Below are positions 6,004 through 11,220 of a stretch of 11,220 nt of DNA, piece by piece. This stretch comes from an uncultured Rubellimicrobium sp. GTDB lineage: Bacteria; Pseudomonadota; Alphaproteobacteria; Rhodobacterales; Rhodobacteraceae. Under the pieces are notes generated by a model. The model was not told the DNA's origin. It did no database searches and saw only the letters and a list, made by a program, of their open reading frames with translations. Each line of letters opens with the position of its first letter. Position 1 is the stretch's first letter. The stretch covers positions 1 to 11,220 of the forward strand of contig CADCUU010000446.1 in the NCBI GenBank assembly GCA_902805995.1, written 5' to 3'. Position numbers and translations under genes: made by a program.

Positions 6004-6815
6004 TGCGGCTCTCGGTCACCTCCTGGTCGTTTCCGCAGCTTTCGCTGGAGGAGGTCGCGGGGGTGGCGAAGGCGCTCGGGATCGAGGCGATCGACGTGGG
6101 GCTCTTCTACCGCTCCGCATTGGACAGGGCCGAGATCCTGGGTGACCCGGCCGGGGCGGCGGAGCGGCTGCGCGGGCTGGGGGTTGGGGTGGCGAACTAC
6201 TACCACCTCTTCGGGCGCGACCCGCAGGACCGGAACCTCGCGCTGCCCGGGACGCTCGACGCCAACCTGCGGGACCTTGATGCGGTGCTGCGCTTTGCGG
6301 AGGCGGGCGGCATCCCGACGGTCTTCATCCTCCCCGGCGTGGTGAACCCCGGCCAGTCGCGCGGGGACGCCGCCCGGGTCGCGGCCGAGAGCCTTCGCGC
6401 GCTCCTTGAGGTGCCCGGCGCCCGCGGAAGGCTCTGCGTGGAGCCGCATGTCCAGTCCTGGGCCGAAAGCCCGGACCTCGTGCGGCGGCTGATCGACGAC
6501 ACGGGGGTGCGGCTCGCCCTCGACTACGCGCATTTCGTCTGCCTGGGCTTCCGGCAGGAGGAGGTGGACCCCCTCGCCGCCCACGCCGCCCATGTGCATC
6601 TGCGGCAGGCCCGGCCCGGGGCGCTTCAGGCCAAGTTCGCGCAGGGGACCATCAACTTCCCCGCCCTCCTCGGCACCCTGCGCGACGCGGGCTACGAGGG
6701 GGCCCTGGCGCTGGAGGCCGTGCACCAGGACTACATGGGCACGCTGCACGACGACGTGCTGACGGAAACGGTGCTGATGCGCGACGCTGTCCGTACGTGG
6801 CTGGAGCCGCGCTGA
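6003..6815 (+). CDS. TIM-barrel sugar phosphate isomerase/epimerase family protein
   Basis: This 270-residue protein fits the xylose isomerase-like TIM-barrel (AP endonuclease 2) superfamily, which covers sugar isomerases, epimerases and inosose dehydratases. The barrel strands and likely metal ligands are visible: VTSWSF at the start, CVEPH with Glu147, LALDYAHF with Asp174 and His177, HVHLRQ with His199, and LALEAVHQDY with Glu238. This is the Glu-Asp-His-Glu set expected to bind a divalent metal. It starts with the ATG that overlaps the oxidoreductase stop by one base, so the two are coupled and likely catalyse successive steps (oxidation and isomerisation or epimerisation) in breakdown of a sugar, polyol or sugar acid. 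The exact reaction is unknown. Other readings, such as hydroxypyruvate isomerase or an inositol-type dehydratase, cannot be separated here. Confidence 0.9.
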   Translation: MRLSVTSWSFPQLSLEEVAGVAKALGIEAIDVGLFYRSALDRAEILGDPAGAAERLRGLGVGVANYYHLFGRDPQDRNLALPGTLDANLRDLDAVLRFAEAGGIPTVFILPGVVNPGQSRGDAARVAAESLRALLEVPGARGRLCVEPHVQSWAESPDLVRRLIDDTGVRLALDYAHFVCLGFRQEEVDPLAAHAAHVHLRQARPGALQAKFAQGTINFPALLGTLRDAGYEGALALEAVHQDYMGTLHDDVLTETVLMRDAVRTWLEPR

Positions 6816-6913
6816 GGGTGTCCCGCGGGAAACGGCTCGGGGCCCCACGGAGCGGCTTGCGCGGACCCGGCCCCTGGCCCCAGATTGGCCCGGCGATGCG
6901 GGGGAGGGGTGCG

Positions 6914-7708
6914 ATGTTGCGACTGGCGTCCGGGACGATTCGGGGTCTGATGCTGCTGGCGGGGCTGACGCTCGCAGGGTGCGGGGGCGGGGCTTCGGTC
7001 CATATGCGATCCGCCCCGGCGGCGCCTGTCTTTGGCGATGCGCAGCCCGTCTCCTGGCCGGGCCACAGCCCCGCAGGCTATCCCGTCCACGGGATCGACG
7101 TGGCGCGCTATCAGACCGGGATCGACTGGCCCACGGCGCGGGCGCATGGCGTGACCTTCGCCTTCATCAAGGCGACCGAGGGTGGCGACCGGGTCGATGC
7201 GGGCTTTGCCGACCATTGGCGCCAGGCGGGGGAAGCGGGCGTCCTGCGCGGGGCCTACCACTTCTACTACTTCTGCACCCCCGCCGAGGTGCAGGCCCGC
7301 TGGTTCATCGCCAACGTCCCCAAGGAACGGGGGATGCTGCCCCCGGTCATCGACCTCGAATGGAACCCCCAGTCGCCCACCTGCCGCGCCCGCCCGGCGC
7401 CCGAGGTCGTGCGGAGCGAGGCCAAGACCTTCATGGACATCCTGGAGGCGCATTACGGGCAGCGGCCTATCATCTACACCGACCCCGGCTTCTTCGAGCG
7501 CAACGAGCTGGTCCGCTTCGCGGGCGAGGAGGTCTGGCTCCGCTCCACCGCCGCGCATCCCACCGACCGCTACGGCGTCGCGGGCTGGACCTTCTGGCAG
7601 TATTCGGGAACGGGCCTCGTGCCCGGCATCCGCGGCCCGGTTGACCTGAATGCCTTCGGGGGCTCGCATCAGGACTGGGCGGAGTGGGTGGCGGAGCGGT
7701 CCATCTGA
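6914..7708 (+). CDS. GH25-family lysozyme (muramidase), predicted lipoprotein
   Basis: The protein should cleave the MurNAc-GlcNAc bond of peptidoglycan. From the ATG at 6914 it has 264 residues. Residues 1-22 form a lipoprotein signal (basic MLRLASGTIRG, hydrophobic LMLLAGL) with lipobox LTLAGC, so Cys23 would be lipidated. A Gly/Pro/Ala linker runs to about residue 57. The GH25 barrel follows: HGIDVARYQTGIDW with Asp62, FAFIKATEG (82-90), GAYHFYYF (113-120), VIDLEWN with Asp147 and Glu149 (the catalytic DxE), PIIYTDPGFF, and WTFWQYSGTG near the end. The start is chosen from GGGGAGGGG (6901-6909); an in-frame ATG at 6896 would add six residues without harming the signal. It lies 98 bp after the isomerase gene. 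A membrane-anchored periplasmic role in wall remodelling is more likely than an effector role, but the target is not shown. Confidence 0.93.
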   Translation: MLRLASGTIRGLMLLAGLTLAGCGGGASVHMRSAPAAPVFGDAQPVSWPGHSPAGYPVHGIDVARYQTGIDWPTARAHGVTFAFIKATEGGDRVDAGFADHWRQAGEAGVLRGAYHFYYFCTPAEVQARWFIANVPKERGMLPPVIDLEWNPQSPTCRARPAPEVVRSEAKTFMDILEAHYGQRPIIYTDPGFFERNELVRFAGEEVWLRSTAAHPTDRYGVAGWTFWQYSGTGLVPGIRGPVDLNAFGGSHQDWAEWVAERSI

Positions 7709-7747
7709 TCCGCTGCAACTTTCCCGGCGCGGGCGCGTTCGGGGATC

Positions 7748-8344
7748 ATGTCCATTTCAGATGCCATCGAACAGGTCGAGGATGCTGACGTCGCGGTCGC
7801 CAAGGCCGTCGCGCCGCTTCAGCACCATCCCGTCACCGAAGCCCTCGGGCAACTGAGCGAGGTCGCCGACCAGCCGCCGATGTTCGCCCTAGGCGCGCTT
7901 GTCCTCGGGGCCGGGGTCCTGACCGGAAGGCCCCGGATCACCGAGACGGGGTTGCGCCTCCTGGCCGCCGTGGGCCTCGCCACGGCGATGAAGACGGTCG
8001 TGAAGCAGACGGTGGCGCGCACCCGGCCCTATGTCCTGGCCAACGAGGGGCGCTACGAGACGAAGCTTCTTGGGCCGGTGGAGAAGGAGTGGAACTCCTT
8101 CCCGTCCGGTCATACTGCCGATGCCGTCTCGGCCGCGCGCGCGGTGGCGCGGGTCTGGCCCGAACTTCGCGTGCCGGCCTATGCGGCGGCGGCCGCCGTG
8201 GCTGCGATCCAGATCCCTCGCTGCGCGCATTACCCGTCGGACATCGCGGCGGGCGCCCTTGTGGGGGTCGCAGCCGAGGCGCTGACGGACCAGTTCCTCG
8301 AAGGGGTGGCGCGGCGGGTGGAGCCCCGGCTTCAGGCGGGCTGA
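7748..8344 (+). CDS. PAP2-superfamily membrane phosphatase
   Basis: This 198-residue protein is a type 2 phosphatidic acid phosphatase-like enzyme that would remove phosphate from a lipid phosphate or diphosphate at the membrane. Motif 1 is KQTVARTRP (86-94, KX6RP), motif 2 is FPSGH (118-122) with His122 as acid, and motif 3 is PRCAHYPSDIAAG with nucleophile His161 and Asp165. Hydrophobic segments at about 45-60, 68-85, 143-157 and 166-180 fit a short-helix membrane core. In canonical motif 3 an Arg lies six residues before the His; here that position is Gln155, and Arg158 is only three residues before it. The ATG at 7748 has a modest GGGG ribosome site. The gene follows the muramidase by 39 bp, and its 3' end overlaps fdsD by 13 bp tail to tail. 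The lipid substrate is not determined; an undecaprenyl diphosphate role is possible. Confidence 0.9.
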   Translation: MSISDAIEQVEDADVAVAKAVAPLQHHPVTEALGQLSEVADQPPMFALGALVLGAGVLTGRPRITETGLRLLAAVGLATAMKTVVKQTVARTRPYVLANEGRYETKLLGPVEKEWNSFPSGHTADAVSAARAVARVWPELRVPAYAAAAAVAAIQIPRCAHYPSDIAAGALVGVAAEALTDQFLEGVARRVEPRLQAG

Positions 8345-8553
8345 CGGAGCCGCCCGACCGCCTCGATCACCAGGGGCGACAGGCCCTCGCCGCCCGCGTC
8401 CACATGGGCGTAAAGGGCCTGGAGCATCCGCGGCTCCCAGAAGGCCTTGAGATGGCCCGCCACTTCGGCGGCCTGCGTGGCCCCGGCCTGGGTGGCGAAG
8501 AAGGTGGCGATCTGGTTCGCCATGGTGACGAGCTTTGCGACGTTAGCGGCCAA
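8332..8553 (-). CDS. fdsD: formate dehydrogenase delta subunit
   Basis: FdsD is the small subunit of the NAD-dependent, oxygen-tolerant molybdenum formate dehydrogenase (FdsABGD type). In Rhodobacter it is needed for an active enzyme. The protein shows the family core KLVTMANQIATFFATQ, AAEVAGHLKAFWEPRM and a C-terminal LSPLVIEAVGRL. I choose a TTG start at 8553 (73 residues). It places the first residues just before KLVTMANQ as in known FdsD proteins, and it follows the ribosome site GGGAGG by about 9 bases. An upstream ATG at 8613 would give 93 residues with an atypical N-terminus. The gene overlaps the fdhD stop by 11 bp, implying coupled translation. At its 3' end it overlaps the convergent PAP2 gene by 13 bp, so no terminator space exists between them. 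Confidence 0.9.
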   Translation of the reverse strand: MAANVAKLVTMANQIATFFATQAGATQAAEVAGHLKAFWEPRMLQALYAHVDAGGEGLSPLVIEAVGRLRQPA

Positions 8554-9397
8554 GGCGGCGGGCCTCCCTTCGGCGAAGGACGATGCGGCGGAGATGGGTG
8601 AAGACCTGCACATCCCCTCGGGAGATGGAGGCCAGGGTGAGGTTCGCCTCCTCCGCGATCCGCACGGCGCGGGCCGTGGGGGCGGAAACGGCGAGAAGGA
8701 TCGGGCAGCCGGCCATGGCCGTCTTCTGGATCATCTCCACCGACAGGCGGGAGGTGAGCGCGATGGCCCCCATCGAGGGATCGATCCCTTCGCGGGCCAG
8801 CGCCCCGATCAGCTTGTCGAGCGCGTTGTGCCGGCCCACATCCTCGCGCGCGATGAGCATCCCGTTGCCGGGCTGCCAGAACCCGGCGGCATGGACGGCC
8901 CGCGTCTCGTCATGGAGGGGCTGCCATTCGCGAAGCTCGCCCAGCGCGAACTTCACGTCCGCGACCGTGAGGCCGACATAGGCCTCGGGCAGCACGGGGA
9001 GCGGACGAAGCGCCTGGGTCAGCGAATCGATGCCGCAGAGGCCGCAGCCCACGGGACCGACATTGGCGCGGCGGCGGGCCATCAGGGCGGCCTCCGTCTC
9101 GGCGGGGACCCACATCCGCGCCTCGATGGCGGGGCCGGAGGGGGTATCATGGGCCACGACCTCCACCTCGGGCAGGCGGTCGCGCCCGATGATCCCTTCG
9201 GAGATGGAAAAGCCCAGGGCGAAATCCTGGAGGTCCGCCGGGGTCGCCATCATCACGGCCTGAGTGCCCCCGTTATAGACGAGGGCCACGGGCGTCTCCT
9301 CGGGGAGGGTCCGCTTCGCCTCTCCCAAGCCGGGGGCCACGACGCGCACGCGCGCCGTGGGGGCCGCAGCCGGGATGATGCCGGAGATCACAGGCAC
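8543..9397 (-). CDS. fdhD: formate dehydrogenase accessory sulfurtransferase FdhD (FdsC)
   Basis: FdhD passes sulfur from a cysteine desulfurase to the bis-molybdopterin guanine dinucleotide cofactor, which formate dehydrogenase needs for activity; it is a cytoplasmic chaperone, not an enzyme subunit. The 284-residue protein has the family marks: EETPVALVYNG (33-43), DFALGFSISEGII (58-70), the mobile-loop CGLCG with Cys118 and Cys121, and AREDVGRHNALDK (183-195), then SRLSVEMIQKTAMAG with a following GCPILLAVSAPT. Translation starts with GTG at 9397-9395, one base after the fdsA stop, with GGAG about 5 bases upstream. In Rhodobacter capsulatus the homologue is called FdsC, in the order fdsGBACD. 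The gene order seen here (fdsA, this gene, fdsD) matches exactly, so the target is surely the neighbouring FdsA. Confidence 0.96.
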   Translation of the reverse strand: MPVISGIIPAAAPTARVRVVAPGLGEAKRTLPEETPVALVYNGGTQAVMMATPADLQDFALGFSISEGIIGRDRLPEVEVVAHDTPSGPAIEARMWVPAETEAALMARRRANVGPVGCGLCGIDSLTQALRPLPVLPEAYVGLTVADVKFALGELREWQPLHDETRAVHAAGFWQPGNGMLIAREDVGRHNALDKLIGALAREGIDPSMGAIALTSRLSVEMIQKTAMAGCPILLAVSAPTARAVRIAEEANLTLASISRGDVQVFTHLRRIVLRRREARRLGR

Positions 9398-9398
9398 G

Positions 9399-11220
9399 TC
9401 ACTCCGCGGCAGGCAGGATGCGGCGGGCCCGTTCGGCTTGGGCCGCGTAGTCCGCCTGCCAGTCCGAAGGTCCGTTCGTCAACGCCACCTGCACCGCGGT
9501 CACCTTGTATTCGGGGCAGTTCGTCGCCCAGTCAGAGAAGTCCGTGGTGATGACGTTAGCCTGCGTGTCCGGATGGTGGAAGGTGGTGTAGACGACGCCG
9601 GGGCTCACCCGGTCCGTGATGAGCGCCCGGAGCGAGGTTTCTCCCGCGCGGGAGGCGAGGCGGATCCAGTCGCCGTCCTTGACGCCGCGCACCTCGGCGT
9701 CGTGGGGGTGGATCTCCAGCAAGTCCTCCTGGTGCCAGACTACGTTGTCCGTTCGTCGCGTCTGCGCACCGACGTTGTACTGGGACAGGATGCGTCCCGT
9801 CGTCAGCAGCAGCGGGAAGCGCGGGCCGGTCCGTTCGTCGGTCGCCACGTATTCCGTGACGATGAACCGCCCCTTGCCCCGCATGAAGCCGTCCACGTGC
9901 ATGATCGGCGTGCCTTCGGGGTGCAGTTCGTTGCAGGGCCACTGGACGGAGCCCTTCTCCTCCAGGAACTCGTAGGAGACGCCGGCGAAGGTGGGGGTGG
10001 TGGCCGCGATCTCGTCCATGATCTGGGACGGGTGGGTGTAGGTCCAGCCCGCGCCCATCGCGTTGGCGAGGAGCATCGTCACCTCCCAGTCGGCATAGCC
10101 GTTCCGGGGCTGCATCACCTTGCGGACGCGGTTGATGCGCCGTTCGGCGTTGGTGAAGGTGCCGTCCTTTTCGAGGAACGTGGAGCCTGGCAGGAAGACG
10201 TGGGCGTAGTTCGCCGTCTCGTTCAGGAAGAGGTCTTGGACGATCACGCATTCCATCGCCGCGAGACCCGCCGAGACGTGCTTGGTGTCGGGGTCGGACT
10301 GGAGGATGTCCTCGCCCTGAACGTAGAGGCCCTTGAAGGTCCCTTCCACCGCGGCATCCAGCATGTTGGGGATGCGCAGGCCCGGCTCCTTGTCGAGGAC
10401 GGCGCCCCAGAGCTTCTCGAAGATCTCGCGCGTGGCGTCCTGGGAAACGTGGCGGTAGCCCGGAAGCTCGTGCGGGAAGCTCCCCATGTCGCAGGCGCCC
10501 TGGACGTTGTTCTGGCCGCGCAGCGGGTTCACGCCCACGCCGGGCCGCCCGAGGTTGCCGGTGAGCATGGCGAGGTTGGCGATGCCCATGACGGTGGTGG
10601 AGCCCTGAGAGTGCTCCGTCACGCCCAGGCCGTAGTAGATCGCGCCGTTGCCGCCCGTGGCGAAGAGGCGCGCGGCGGCGCGCAGCTCCTCGGGGTTCAC
10701 GCCCGTCAGGAACTGCATGGCCTCGGGCGAGTGGCGCTCGTCCGAGACGAACTCGGCGTAGTGCTGGAACTCGTCCCAGTCGCAGCGCTCGCGGATGAAG
10801 GCCTCGTCGTAGAGGCCCTCGGTCACGATGACATGGGCCAGCGCCGTTACGACCGCCACGTTGGTGCCGGGGCGGAGGGGGAGGTGATGCGCGGCCTCGA
10901 TATGGGGGGAGCGGACCATGTCGATGCGGCGGGGGTCGATGACGATGAGCTTGGCGCCCGCGCGCAGGCGCTTCTTGAGGCGCGAGGCGAAGACGGGGTG
11001 GCCGTCGGTGGGGTTGGCGCCGATGACGATGACGACATCGGTGTGCTCCACCGAGTCGAAGTCCTGCGTGCCCGCCGAGGTGCCGAAGGCGCGGCCCAGG
11101 CCGTAGCCGGTAGGCGAATGGCAGACGCGGGCGCAGGTGTCGGTGTTGTTGTTGCCGAAGACCGCGCGAATCATCTTCTGGACGAGGAACGTCTCCTCGT
11201 TGGTGCAGCGCGAGGAGGTG
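9399..11220 (-). CDS. fdsA: formate dehydrogenase alpha subunit (molybdopterin), C-terminal part; 5' end outside window
   Basis: FdsA is the catalytic subunit of NAD-dependent formate dehydrogenase, oxidising formate to CO2 and passing electrons through Fe-S clusters to the FdsBG flavin module. The frame is open to the right edge, giving 606 residues of a protein usually about 950 long; the missing N-terminus would carry the 2Fe-2S and 4Fe-4S domains. The visible part starts SSRCTNEETFLVQKMIRAVFG. It continues with CARVCHSPTGYGLGRAFG, where the Cys before His (codon 11123-11121) is the molybdenum ligand. Further marks are IGANPTDGHPVFASRL, IVIDPRR, GLGVTEHSQGS, LRGQNNVQGACDMG, VFLPGSTFLEKDGTFTNAERR, and in the C-terminal cofactor domain TGRILSQYN and VVYTTFHHP. 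The Met at 11174 is internal, not the start. The downstream fdhD begins one base after the stop, showing an operon. Confidence 0.97.
   Translation of the reverse strand, partial: TSSRCTNEETFLVQKMIRAVFGNNNTDTCARVCHSPTGYGLGRAFGTSAGTQDFDSVEHTDVVIVIGANPTDGHPVFASRLKKRLRAGAKLIVIDPRRIDMVRSPHIEAAHHLPLRPGTNVAVVTALAHVIVTEGLYDEAFIRERCDWDEFQHYAEFVSDERHSPEAMQFLTGVNPEELRAAARLFATGGNGAIYYGLGVTEHSQGSTTVMGIANLAMLTGNLGRPGVGVNPLRGQNNVQGACDMGSFPHELPGYRHVSQDATREIFEKLWGAVLDKEPGLRIPNMLDAAVEGTFKGLYVQGEDILQSDPDTKHVSAGLAAMECVIVQDLFLNETANYAHVFLPGSTFLEKDGTFTNAERRINRVRKVMQPRNGYADWEVTMLLANAMGAGWTYTHPSQIMDEIAATTPTFAGVSYEFLEEKGSVQWPCNELHPEGTPIMHVDGFMRGKGRFIVTEYVATDERTGPRFPLLLTTGRILSQYNVGAQTRRTDNVVWHQEDLLEIHPHDAEVRGVKDGDWIRLASRAGETSLRALITDRVSPGVVYTTFHHPDTQANVITTDFSDWATNCPEYKVTAVQVALTNGPSDWQADYAAQAERARRILPAAE

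Noticed and set aside
11160..11174. ATG at 11174 as the start of the formate dehydrogenase gene
   Set aside because: The frame stays open and family-like (SSRCTNEETFLVQK) to the window edge. The Fe-S N-terminal domains are still missing, so this Met is internal.

Overview
The window is GC-rich (roughly 70%), with strong G/C bias at third codon positions and very tight gene packing. Gene content and protein style point to an alphaproteobacterium, most likely of the Rhodobacterales (Rhodobacter/Roseobacter/Rubellimicrobium-like). The best markers are an Fds-type NAD-dependent formate dehydrogenase locus in the order fdsA-fdsC(fdhD)-fdsD, an isocitrate lyase divergent from a ScfR-family regulator, and a DUF2585 (UPF0314) membrane protein. 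The species call is inference; there is no rRNA, tRNA, IS element, phage gene or CRISPR array in the window.

Left part (1-1152): a possible 3' end of a gene at the edge, then two small leftward genes (a DUF2934 protein and an unknown 80-residue protein). A 243-bp divergent intergenic region carrying a perfect 14-bp palindrome follows, then a rightward 55-residue unknown protein whose stop codon interlocks with that of the next, opposing gene.

Carbon-metabolism module (1149-4249): a leftward ScfR/RamB-like regulator and, divergent from it, isocitrate lyase (aceA) followed at once by a small Cys/His-containing protein with an RBS overlapping the aceA stop. The AT-rich shared promoter region holds repeated TTTGACAA/TTTGCAA-like boxes, one of which covers the regulator's own ribosome binding site. 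The simplest reading is a short-chain acyl-CoA-responsive switch for the glyoxylate bypass with autoregulation.

Middle part (4327-8344): five rightward genes: a DUF2585 membrane protein, a Gfo/Idh/MocA oxidoreductase translationally coupled to a TIM-barrel sugar isomerase/epimerase (a two-gene catabolic pair of unknown substrate), a GH25 muramidase with a lipoprotein signal, and a PAP2-family phosphatase with an altered third motif.

Right part (8332-11220, leftward): the distal end of an fds operon: the C-terminal ~606 residues of the molybdenum formate dehydrogenase alpha subunit, the sulfurtransferase FdhD/FdsC that prepares its cofactor, and the small subunit FdsD. Upstream fdsG and fdsB would be expected beyond position 11220. 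Most of the window is ordinary chromosomal metabolism. I did not find a clear new defence or mobile system. The points most worth a second look are the aceA-coupled small protein, the scfR-aceA operator region, and the oxidoreductase/isomerase pair.
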